Source: RAM1 sp050247515
Lineage (GTDB): Bacteria > Pseudomonadota > Gammaproteobacteria > Burkholderiales > Burkholderiaceae_C
Reading direction: 5' to 3'
Assembly: GCA_050247515.1 (NCBI GenBank)
Contig: JBFWUB010000007.1
Location: forward strand, 62,001-126,000
DNA: 64,000 nucleotides
In this document: positions 40,357 to 47,688 of the stretch, piece by piece
Numbering within the stretch: the stretch's first letter is position 1
How the letters are laid out: every line of letters starts with the position of its first letter
The notes under the pieces: generated by a model
Told to the model about the DNA's origin: nothing
What the model saw: the letters and a program-made list of their open reading frames with translations, nothing else
The model's database searches: none
Made by a program: the position numbers and the translations under genes

Positions 40357-41133
40357 TCAGAAAGCGCCTCGCTCAGGGTCACCCGGCCATGCCTGCGGCC
40401 TTGGAGCCCAGGCGGGGTCCGCTTGCCGCTCCAGCACGGCGCAAACGGCCGCGCCCAGATCAATTCCGAGGTTCTGCGTGGCAGCCGACGCACCGCCATC
40501 GGCCAGGTCGGCGGCCAGCGCGAACGGGCGGAACGTTTCCCAATCCGCAGCGAACTGCGACACCAGAACCCTTGCCAGGTCGTATGACAGCTCATTGCCC
40601 TCGTCATTGCGAAGGAACGACTTGCCGGACCAGAACTCCTGAATCTCTTCCACGCCCCAGAACTTCAGATGGCGCGCGTGCATCTGCAGGGGATTGGCAG
40701 GCGCTTGGGCTGGAGGGCAGAGCGGCAACTCCGTGTTGACCGCCAGACCTTCGTTCAGCCAGGCCGGAATGGGCAGGTGGCTCAGGCAAGCGTGCGTCAA
40801 TTCATGCGCGATCACGGGCTCGATGGCGCGCAGATCCGCCTTGACCGTGACAAAGTGGCCGCAGCCCGCGTTGATGTACATGCCGCTGCTGGCCGCAAAT
40901 TCCCCGGCATCCGGGTAGTAGTGCGCCACATAGCAGTAGTAGGCCTCGTCATCGTCAAAGACGATCAGAATGTCGTACCCCCATTCGGGTACAGCAGCCA
41001 CCCCGTCCAGTACCTGGACGATCCGCTGCACTGTCTTGTTGACGTAGGCAAGCGTTGCATCGGCCACATGGGCGGGCAGGGTGGAGACGAGGATGGCCGT
41101 GCCTTGAAGGCGCATGCGGTAGTGCGGCCCCAT
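40357..41133 (-). CDS. Predicted zinc metallopeptidase-like protein (HExxH)
   Basis: A 258-residue protein with HELTHACLSH (HExxH, about residue 110) and a downstream glutamate in WLNEGLAV, the gluzincin arrangement of the peptidase MA clan. No signal peptide is visible, so it may be cytosolic or its N-terminus may be truncated: the frame is open for 22 more codons upstream without a standard start before a TAG. Substrate unknown. It lies 26 bases upstream of the short MreB-like gene on the same strand. Confidence 0.7.
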   Translation of the reverse strand: MGPHYRMRLQGTAILVSTLPAHVADATLAYVNKTVQRIVQVLDGVAAVPEWGYDILIVFDDDEAYYCYVAHYYPDAGEFAASSGMYINAGCGHFVTVKADLRAIEPVIAHELTHACLSHLPIPAWLNEGLAVNTELPLCPPAQAPANPLQMHARHLKFWGVEEIQEFWSGKSFLRNDEGNELSYDLARVLVSQFAADWETFRPFALAADLADGGASAATQNLGIDLGAAVCAVLERQADPAWAPRPQAWPGDPERGAF

Positions 41134-41194
41134 GGCGGCGCACAGGTGTGCCAGCCAGGCCCGCTCGCGGACAAAGAAACACGCAGAGTCACTT

Positions 41195-41650
41195 CTATTT
41201 CGTTGTCTCTACATTCTTGACAATCATCCAGCCCTTGCCGGTCAATCCCCATAGGTAGTAGCCGCGCCAATTTTCTGTATTGATTGCGACCTTCAGCGTG
41301 GCTGCATCGCACTCAGTTTTGGTTTCAAATTGAAGGACATGATCGACATAAGTGCCCTCAACTTCGCGGTCGAACGCGCACCTCAATTGAACGGCAGCAC
41401 CAAAATGCAAGCGACCTGAAAAGCGATCTCCTGCAATCCTGATATCTGTCAGCTCGAAATTCCCGACGTTCTGTGTTCGGATCAAATTCATCCACGCTCC
41501 GCGAATGAGGGGGTACTGCGCGGCACCTTCTGGCCTAGCAATAGAAACTCTAACTATTTTTATGTCAGGAGGAAGTGAACCCGTCAGGGACACTTCGGAA
41601 GCTGAAGTGCAGCCAACTAGAAGAATCAGGATGGGAATGAATTTCCACAC
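41195..41650 (-). CDS. Putative lipoprotein, unknown function
   Basis: A 151-residue protein starting at GTG 41650 with the signal MWKFIPILILLVGCTSA, a good lipobox. An AAGGA ribosome-binding site precedes the GTG and a sigma-70-like promoter lies just upstream. The mature part has no motif I recognise. The gene is clearly less GC-rich than the surrounding chromosome, which suggests transfer. A longer frame to 41914 exists but would bury the signal peptide. Confidence 0.65.
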   Translation of the reverse strand: MWKFIPILILLVGCTSASEVSLTGSLPPDIKIVRVSIARPEGAAQYPLIRGAWMNLIRTQNVGNFELTDIRIAGDRFSGRLHFGAAVQLRCAFDREVEGTYVDHVLQFETKTECDAATLKVAINTENWRGYYLWGLTGKGWMIVKNVETTK

Positions 41651-41948
41651 TGCTTTTCCTTCTGATCTGAATATTGTCAATTTAATTCTCTTGTCAAATT
41701 CTGGCAATGATTCATATTGACGTGTTGGCAATAGAGGCCGTGCGCTTTCCCTGTAGCACTTCGTCCATGTGAATCTACGTGCCTGGAGCGCGCAGCTTTG
41801 CATTTGCACAAGAAGGAGGCATATCAAAGTAGATGTAACTCTCAACTCAGGAAAGGGACACAGTGAGCGAAGCGACTGAGCAGGCACTCTTGGGTGTTCG
41901 CGCCGGCAGCCCACAAGGTTTGCAAACGCGGCTGCACTTACAGGCGCA
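41651..41948. other. Gene-free AT-richer spacer
   Basis: About 300 bases between two small exported-protein genes. Apart from the promoter at its left end I see no gene, repeat or RNA structure in it. Confidence 0.5.
41670..41697 (-). promoter_or_regulatory. Sigma-70-like promoter for the putative lipoprotein
   Basis: On the minus strand a perfect -35 TTGACA (41692-41697) and a -10 AATATT (41670-41675) are 16 bases apart. The -10 lies about 20 bases before the GTG, leaving a very short leader that holds the ribosome-binding site. Confidence 0.55.
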
Positions 41949-42386
41949 CTAGGGCTTTCTGGTCAATACGATCGCCACTGGGCTAGGTCCGCTGAAGTAC
42001 TGACCATGTAAATGACCGTCAACCACTCTGTATTCAGCTCTCGCTGCGATTGTGGGAAAGTTCAGGTGAAGCGTATCCCCTAGGAATTTGCCTTTCACGC
42101 GATAGAAGCCCGGCGCTCGAATATTCCAGCCGGCATATGCGCCATGGCTATAGACAACCGTTGCGACTCCATCATCTGAAAATGATTCGACGACGAGCGT
42201 GTGGCAAAGCTTTCCATCCCACATTCCATCTCCCCAAGATCCAAGGAAACTGGCCCGTCCAGACACACCTGTGATTGGTTTCATAACGTCCGAGGGAAGA
42301 GGTGTATCACAAGGCTGACCAATTGCCGCACCCCATACGGTTAGGGCAGCAAAGGCGCCCAAGACTTGCTTCCTGGAATTTTGCAT
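41949..42386 (-). CDS. Small exported protein, unknown function
   Basis: A 145-residue protein with a signal peptide (MQNSRKQVLGAFAALTVWG, cleavage near AIGQ). The mature part is beta-rich with tryptophan- and glycine-containing segments (FLGSWGDGMWDGK, GAYAGWNI), and may be a small beta-barrel or carbohydrate-binding-like fold; no family is recognised. ATG 42386 is chosen because it starts the signal. DNA is AT-richer than the genome average. It follows the HEPN-motif gene by about 90 bases. Confidence 0.65.
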   Translation of the reverse strand: MQNSRKQVLGAFAALTVWGAAIGQPCDTPLPSDVMKPITGVSGRASFLGSWGDGMWDGKLCHTLVVESFSDDGVATVVYSHGAYAGWNIRAPGFYRVKGKFLGDTLHLNFPTIAARAEYRVVDGHLHGQYFSGPSPVAIVLTRKP

Positions 42387-42475
42387 GTGGCGAATCCTCT
42401 TCTGTTTGTTGACGTTAAATCTGAGCCGCGAGCGGCGGCTGCGGACGCAAGGCGGCTCGAGCAACTGGTTCTGCG

Positions 42476-43165
42476 TCATAGCGTCGCGTCCAAAGTCTCT
42501 AGAACCTTCTTGATGGAACTAAGCATAAAGTCCGATGTGTCAATAAGATCAGCCTGACTGCGAACCTTCCGCTTCCGATTTGGAGCACCCAAGTCAAGGT
42601 CAAGCTCATGAATGATCTTGTTTCGAATCTGGAACGCGTCCTTCAATCGAGCTACATCTAGTCCGAGCTTCTTGTTATCGAGGCCCAATGCTGCCGTCGT
42701 CCGCAAGATCTCGTCGACTGACTGCAATGAATCCCCAGTCAAGTCGCGAATGTATTCCTCGATGAGCTTCGTTCGCGGTGATTTCTCCGCCAGAACGAGC
42801 GCAAGGAACTTTGAGCCTGCAGCAAGTTCTAGTGCGTCGCCTTCTCCGCTAATGCGCTTGCGGATGAACTTCTCAAATCCTTCTCGAACCGGCTTACTCT
42901 CCTCAAGAAGGTGCTCAAAGCAATCTCGAATTGCTTGCTTCAGCGAGGCGTCCACACCTGCGCAGCACATCACCAGCGCAGCGCGAAGAATGTCTTGCTC
43001 CTGATCGGTCAAGATGCCGCGCGGATTCCCTCGCTTCGCCTTAGCGTCGTCAAAGGCAACGACTAGCGATGACGCAGATGCGTGCGTGTACTCGTAGATC
43101 AGCGCAGGCTTGGCAAGAAGCGCTGACTTGACCTTAATTTTTCCAGCCGTGGCGAGCTTGGTCAT
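42476..43165 (-). CDS. HEPN-motif protein, unknown function
   Basis: A 229-residue, almost entirely helical protein. Near the C-terminus RNKIIH (about residues 184-189) matches the R-x4-H motif of HEPN ribonucleases, in the typical setting of a helix with the sequence AFQIRNKIIHELD. HEPN proteins are frequent toxins or phage-defence RNases. No obvious nucleotidyltransferase antitoxin partner is adjacent, though an NTase-fold gene lies 3 kb away. The DNA is visibly less GC-rich than the core genes. Function as RNase is inferred from the motif. Confidence 0.7.
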   Translation of the reverse strand: MTKLATAGKIKVKSALLAKPALIYEYTHASASSLVVAFDDAKAKRGNPRGILTDQEQDILRAALVMCCAGVDASLKQAIRDCFEHLLEESKPVREGFEKFIRKRISGEGDALELAAGSKFLALVLAEKSPRTKLIEEYIRDLTGDSLQSVDEILRTTAALGLDNKKLGLDVARLKDAFQIRNKIIHELDLDLGAPNRKRKVRSQADLIDTSDFMLSSIKKVLETLDATL

Positions 43166-43413
43166 GGTGTTTGTGACGCAGAACTATTGATATCTCCCGC
43201 AGAACCGCGGAGTACCATGACTACGTGCGGAATAGTATCGTCCGGACAATGGTTGTACATCAGCGACTTGCAGCGATCCGATCTACCCGTGAACAGGTAT
43301 AACCATTCCGACAAAACCGCCGCCGTCACGCCCCCTTGAAATCGGCACCTGTGCGCCACTATAGCCAGCCCCTCCCTCGCAGTCGATAGCCGTCATCCCC
43401 CAATCGGAGGAGG
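43166..43413. other. Gene-free spacer between HEPN-motif gene and lrp-type gene
   Basis: About 250 bases. The left half is AT-richer like the accessory genes, the right half returns to genome-like GC content; this may be the edge of the acquired block. No gene or repeat is seen. Confidence 0.45.
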
Positions 43414-43935
43414 TCACCCCGCCCGCACCACCGCCCGATACGGCTCAAACTTGCTGCGCTTCACGCTGAAAAACGCCTTCACGTTCCGCACATTCGCATC
43501 GCTGGTAAACAGCCGCTGCGCCAGCGCCAGGTAGCCCGGCATGTCATCCGCAAACACCACCAGCACAAAGTCCGGCCCCGGCGACACGCGGTAGCACTGC
43601 TGCACGGCGGCGTCTGGCGCCACGCGCGCTTCAAAAGCCTCCAGGTGTTCCGCGCCCTGGCGGTCCAGCGTGATTTCCACGATCGCGCTCAGGCCGTGGC
43701 CCAGGATGGGGGCCAGCTTGTCGTCGTTCAGGATGGCGATGTCGCGCTCGATCAGGCCCGCATCGCGCAGCCGCTTGACGCGGCGCAGGCAGGTGGGGGG
43801 CGACACATGCACCCGCTCGGCCAGGGCCTGGTTGCTGATGCCGGCGTCGCGCTGCAGCAGGTCCAGCAGGCGCAGGTCCGTCGCATCAAGCTCCAATTGT
43901 TCTGTTATCACGTTATTTGTGGAATAAAAATTCAT
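43414..43935 (-). CDS. Lrp/AsnC family transcriptional regulator
   Basis: A 173-residue Lrp-type regulator. The N-terminal HTH reads DLLQRDAGISNQALAERV and SPPTCLRRVKRLRDAG, followed by the alpha/beta RAM effector domain. ATG 43935 starts a normal-length protein; 13 further codons are open upstream. It is divergent from glmS with about 106 bases between them. An inverted GGAATA / TATTCC pair (43921-43926, 43957-43962) lies there and could be its own binding site. Confidence 0.9.
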   Translation of the reverse strand: MNFYSTNNVITEQLELDATDLRLLDLLQRDAGISNQALAERVHVSPPTCLRRVKRLRDAGLIERDIAILNDDKLAPILGHGLSAIVEITLDRQGAEHLEAFEARVAPDAAVQQCYRVSPGPDFVLVVFADDMPGYLALAQRLFTSDANVRNVKAFFSVKRSKFEPYRAVVRAG

Positions 43936-44041
43936 GCATAGGAATGCAGGAAATAATATTCCGTAAATCATCAAAAGTCGATCTGAAATTCAATGACGAC
44001 GCGCCTACAGTGGCTGCACTTCAAAACACCGGAGGCACCCC

Positions 44042-45892
44042 ATGTGCGGCATCGTCGGCGCGGTTTCCACCCGCAACATCGTCCCCATCCTTGTCCAGGG
44101 CCTGCAGCGGCTGGAATACCGTGGCTATGACTCCTGCGGCGTGGCCGTCTGGCGCGACGGCCTGCAGCGCGCGCGCAGCACCGCCCGCGTGGCCGAGCTG
44201 CTGGAGCAGGTGGCCAAGGACCAGATCGAAGGCGGCACCGGCATTGCCCACACGCGCTGGGCCACCCACGGCGCGCCGGCCGTGCACAACGCGCACCCGC
44301 ATTTCAGCCACGGGCCGGGGCCCGACAGTGCGGCGCGGCCAGGCCGCATCTCGCTGGTGCACAACGGCATCATTGAAAACCACGACGAGCTGCGCGCCGC
44401 GCTGCAGGCGCGGGGCTATGTGTTCACCAGCCAGACCGACACCGAGGTCATCGCGCACCTGGTCGACAGCCTGTACGACGGCGACCTGTTCGAGGCGGTG
44501 AAGGCCACCGTCAAGCAGCTGCACGGCGCCTATGCCATTGCCGTGTTCTGCAAGGACGAGCCGCACCGCGTGATCGGCGCGCGCGCCGGCTCGCCGCTGA
44601 TCCTGGGGGTGGGTAAAGAGGGCGGTGAAAACTTCCTGGCCAGCGACGCCATGGCCCTGGCCGGCGTCACGGACCAGATCGTCTACCTGGAAGAGGGCGA
44701 CGTGGTGGACCTGCAGCTGGGCAAATACTGGATCGTGGACAAAGCCCACAAGCCGGTGACGCGCACGGTCAAGACGGTGCAGGCCCACAGCGGCGCGGCC
44801 GAGCTGGGCCCGTACCGCCACTACATGCAAAAAGAAATTTTTGAACAACCGCGCGCCACCGCCGACACGCTGGAGGGCGTGGTGGGCATCACGCCCGAGC
44901 TGTTTGGCGATGGTGCTTTTGGTGTGTTCAAGGAGATTGATTCGGTGCTCATCCTGGCCTGCGGCACCAGCTATTACAGCGGCTGCACGGCCAAATACTG
45001 GCTGGAGAGCATCGCCAAAGTGCCCACGCAGGTAGAGATCGCCAGCGAATACCGCTACCGCGAATCCGTGCCCAACCCGCGCACGCTGGTGGTCACCATC
45101 ACGCAGTCGGGCGAAACGGCCGACACCCTGGCCGCGCTGCGCCATGCGCAGGGCCTGGGTATGCAGCACACGCTGACGATCTGCAATGTGGCCACATCGG
45201 CCATGGTGCGTGAATGCAAGCTGGCCTACATCACCCGCGCGGGGGTCGAGATTGGCGTGGCGTCCACCAAGGCGTTCACCACCCAGCTGGCGGGCCTGTT
45301 CCTGCTGACGCTGGCGCTGGCCCAGGTCAAGGGCCGGTTGAGCGACGAAGACGAGGCACGCCACCTGAAGGCCATGCGCCACCTGCCCACCGCGCTGCAG
45401 GCCGTGCTGGCCCTGGAGCCGCAGGTCATCAGCTGGGCCGAGGATTTTGCGGGCAAGGAAAACGCGCTGTTCCTGGGCCGCGGGTTGCATTACCCCATCG
45501 CGCTGGAAGGCGCGCTCAAGCTCAAGGAGATCACCTACATCCATGCCGAGGCCTACGCCGCGGGTGAGTTGAAGCACGGCCCGCTGGCGCTGGTCACGAG
45601 CGAGATGCCGGTGGTGACGGTAGCGCCCAACGACGCCCTGCTGGAAAAGTTGAAGAGCAACATGCAGGAAGTGCGCGCGCGCGGCGGCGTGCTGTATGTG
45701 CTGGCCGACGCCGACACCAAGATAGAAAACAGCGAAGGCGTGCACGTGATCCGCATGCCAGAGCATTACGGCGAGCTGTCACCCCTGCTGCACGTGGTGC
45801 CGCTGCAGCTGCTGGCGTACCACACGGCGCTGGCGCGCGGCACCGATGTGGACAAACCACGCAATCTTGCAAAGAGCGTGACGGTGGAGTGA
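44042..45892 (+). CDS. glmS: Glutamine--fructose-6-phosphate aminotransferase (isomerizing)
   Basis: GlmS makes glucosamine-6-phosphate from fructose-6-phosphate and glutamine. The N-terminal nucleophile cysteine follows the initiator methionine (MCGIVGAV); the glutaminase motif HTRWATHG and the two SIS sugar-isomerase domains (ACGTSYYSG, TQSGETADT) are present, ending in the conserved LAKSVTVE. 616 residues, full length. No glmS ribozyme is expected or seen upstream. Confidence 0.97.
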   Translation: MCGIVGAVSTRNIVPILVQGLQRLEYRGYDSCGVAVWRDGLQRARSTARVAELLEQVAKDQIEGGTGIAHTRWATHGAPAVHNAHPHFSHGPGPDSAARPGRISLVHNGIIENHDELRAALQARGYVFTSQTDTEVIAHLVDSLYDGDLFEAVKATVKQLHGAYAIAVFCKDEPHRVIGARAGSPLILGVGKEGGENFLASDAMALAGVTDQIVYLEEGDVVDLQLGKYWIVDKAHKPVTRTVKTVQAHSGAAELGPYRHYMQKEIFEQPRATADTLEGVVGITPELFGDGAFGVFKEIDSVLILACGTSYYSGCTAKYWLESIAKVPTQVEIASEYRYRESVPNPRTLVVTITQSGETADTLAALRHAQGLGMQHTLTICNVATSAMVRECKLAYITRAGVEIGVASTKAFTTQLAGLFLLTLALAQVKGRLSDEDEARHLKAMRHLPTALQAVLALEPQVISWAEDFAGKENALFLGRGLHYPIALEGALKLKEITYIHAEAYAAGELKHGPLALVTSEMPVVTVAPNDALLEKLKSNMQEVRARGGVLYVLADADTKIENSEGVHVIRMPEHYGELSPLLHVVPLQLLAYHTALARGTDVDKPRNLAKSVTVE

Positions 45893-45915
45893 TATAAGTA
45901 TTTGATTTATAAGTA

Positions 45916-45956
45916 ATTTCCCAGTAATATTTGATTTTTTGAAATTACTGGGAAAT
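45916..45956 (+). promoter_or_regulatory. 13-bp perfect hairpin covering the ribosome-binding site of the next gene
   Basis: ATTTCCCAGTAAT (45916-45928) pairs with its exact complement at 45944-45956 across a 15-base, T-rich loop. The right arm contains CTGGGAAAT, the only purine-rich segment before the ATG at 45959. The structure could be a DNA operator or an mRNA hairpin that hides the ribosome-binding site. It could also end glmS transcription. Confidence 0.7.
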
Positions 45957-45958
45957 CA

Positions 45959-46915
45959 ATGACTCAGCCAGAAGTCGAGCTGCTCGAGCTCAACGAGAAC
46001 CAGCTGCGCGAACTGGTCAACGCGCAGGCCACATGGCGTGCGTTCGAGCAGGCCCGGCGTGAGGCCAGGCTGGTGCGCGGCTCCATGGTCTGGAAGAAAT
46101 CCGGCAACGGCACCTACCTGATACGCGTCTCGACCACGGGTGCCCAAACGTCCCTGGGCCCGCAGGATGAGCGCACGCAGGCAATGTTCGACGCATTCCA
46201 CCAGCGCAAGGAGCCCGCGCAACAGCGCCTCAAGGCGCTGAAGGCGCGGCTGGAAGAGCAGCGCAAGCTCAACCGCGTTTACCGCGTGGGGCGCACGCCC
46301 ACGGTGGTGGTCCGGGCGCTGGCTGAAATTGCCGCTGCCGACATGGCCGACCAGTTCATGGTGATCGGCACCCATGCGCTGTATGCCTACGAAATGGCGG
46401 CCGGCGTCCTGGTGCAGACCAGCGCCATGGCCACGCGCGATCTGGACTTGTTGTTTGATGCACGCAAGCGAATGGCTTTTGCGACCACGCTGCATAGAAG
46501 CGGGGTGGGTTCGCTCATTGCCCTGTTGCAAAAGGCCGACCCGTCATTTCGGGTCATGCGCGAACAGCTGCAAACCGCCGTCAATGACGATGGCTTCGAG
46601 ATCGACATCATCCGCCGCCGCGCCGCCGGTGACGACCCGCACCCGATGAGGATGTCGGACGACGAAAACGACTTCTGGGCCGTACAGATACCGGACGGCG
46701 ACAAGCTCGCCACCGGCCGCAAATTCGAGCACCTGGTGGTGGCGCCCAACGGCGAGATGGCGTCCATGCGCACCATCCATCCGCTCGACTTCATCCGGCT
46801 GAAGACCCAGCTTGCCGACTTGCCCACGCGCGACCCGCAAAAGGCGCCCAAGGACAGGTTGCAGGCCCAGGTGGTGCAGGCCTTGTGGGACGGTTACCTG
46901 TACCGGCTGGGTTAG
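45959..46915 (+). CDS. GSU2403-type nucleotidyltransferase-fold protein (NTP_transf_8-like)
   Basis: A 318-residue protein. The N-terminal third is helical and charged; the central part (from about 130) has MVIGTHALYAYE, then TRDLDLLFD, the G-x/D-x-D pattern of a nucleotidyltransferase core, and a third acidic strand in FEIDIIRRR. This fits the GSU2403 family, distantly related to AbiEii-type toxins. The ATG lies two bases after a perfect hairpin. No clear antitoxin partner is adjacent. The AT-rich start region differs from the GC-rich body. Confidence 0.72.
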   Translation: MTQPEVELLELNENQLRELVNAQATWRAFEQARREARLVRGSMVWKKSGNGTYLIRVSTTGAQTSLGPQDERTQAMFDAFHQRKEPAQQRLKALKARLEEQRKLNRVYRVGRTPTVVVRALAEIAAADMADQFMVIGTHALYAYEMAAGVLVQTSAMATRDLDLLFDARKRMAFATTLHRSGVGSLIALLQKADPSFRVMREQLQTAVNDDGFEIDIIRRRAAGDDPHPMRMSDDENDFWAVQIPDGDKLATGRKFEHLVVAPNGEMASMRTIHPLDFIRLKTQLADLPTRDPQKAPKDRLQAQVVQALWDGYLYRLG

Positions 46916-46972
46916 GGTCTTGGCGCGTCGTCGGCCACGCGCCTCGCGTGGCATGCGCGTGCCCTGCCGGCC

Positions 46973-47350
46973 TCAGTGACCGCAGACGCCGAACACCGCG
47001 TCAAACCGCTTGAGCGCCGCAGCCAGCAGTTTGGTGTGGCCGGTGCCCCAGGGGTGTGGCCGGGCGTTGCGGGCGCGCCAGTCGAACGACTTGGGCTGAT
47101 GCGTCAGCAGGTAGCCCGGCTCTCCCTTGGCCCCCGGCGCCACGATCGCGAAGGGGTTGTCCGCGTGCCGCGCGGCGTGCGTCATCGGAAAGCCCACGAC
47201 GATGCCCGTGCGTTCGGCAAACGCCCGGGTCGACAGGATCAGCATGGGGTGGTCGTCGGGCATCTCGTCGCCCACGGCGGGGTTGTACTGGATGAAGATG
47301 ATCTCGGCCCGCTCCGGCACCCACGCGGCGGCCGGCTTACGCGTCGCCAT
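46973..47350 (-). CDS. MazF/PemK-type toxin (endoribonuclease)
   Basis: A 125-residue PemK/MazF-fold protein. Typical parts are the N-terminal WVPERAEIIFIQYNP, the HPMLILSTRAF strand and the VVGFPMTHAARH segment. MazF toxins cleave mRNA at short motifs and are neutralised by their antitoxin. ATG 47350 is chosen over TTG 47356; it overlaps the antitoxin gene by 14 bases, the normal antitoxin-first order. Its specificity is unknown. Confidence 0.86.
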   Translation of the reverse strand: MATRKPAAAWVPERAEIIFIQYNPAVGDEMPDDHPMLILSTRAFAERTGIVVGFPMTHAARHADNPFAIVAPGAKGEPGYLLTHQPKSFDWRARNARPHPWGTGHTKLLAAALKRFDAVFGVCGH

Positions 47351-47600
47351 GGGCAAATGCCTCCACGCCGACCGGCCCGCCGGCCATTGCCTCGCCGCTG
47401 TGCTTCCTGGGATCGAAGGCGGCCAGCATCTGGTCCAGCGTGGGCTCGACCTCGGTCTCGATGACGATGCGGCCGGGCTTGACCGTGACGCGCACGGGCG
47501 TGCCCTCGGACACGCCGGCGGCCTTGGCCATGGGCTTGGTGAGCCGCAAAGCCAGCCCGTTGCCCCATACGCTGACCTGGCTGACGGTGACGTTGTTCAT
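47337..47600 (-). CDS. MazE-type antitoxin (AbrB/SpoVT fold)
   Basis: An 87-residue antitoxin. The N-terminal AbrB-like DNA-binding domain shows VSVWGNGLALRLTKPMAKAAG and VRVTVKPGRIVIE in adjacent segments; the acidic C-terminal tail (VEPTLDQMLAAFDPRKHSG) should bind the toxin. A GGAGG ribosome-binding site lies before the ATG. The promoter upstream holds palindromic sites for autoregulation. Confidence 0.87.
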   Translation of the reverse strand: MNNVTVSQVSVWGNGLALRLTKPMAKAAGVSEGTPVRVTVKPGRIVIETEVEPTLDQMLAAFDPRKHSGEAMAGGPVGVEAFAHGDA

Positions 47601-47621
47601 GGATTGAACCTCCAGAGTGTT

Positions 47622-47666
47622 GATACGAGTGTATCGATGGCGACAGGGTGTGTCAACGACCGTATC
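47622..47666 (-). promoter_or_regulatory. Promoter and operators of the mazEF-type pair
   Basis: On the minus strand a perfect -35 TTGACA (47651-47656), a 17-base spacer and a -10 TACACT (47628-47633). The -10 lies within a palindrome GATAC-ACTC-GTATC (47622-47635) and another GATAC half-site sits just upstream of the -35 (47662-47666), so antitoxin binding would block RNA polymerase. Confidence 0.75.
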
Positions 47667-47688
47667 AACGTCACTGGAATCTGACGCC

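Noticed and set aside
41651..41914. N-terminal extension of the putative lipoprotein
   Set aside because: It would put 88 residues before a good signal peptide and lipobox, and would overrun the promoter-like sequence.
43936..44041. glmS ribozyme or riboswitch in the glmS leader
   Set aside because: The leader is about 100 bases, AT-rich and shared with the divergent lrp-type gene; no ribozyme-like core was seen, and the element is typical of Gram-positives.
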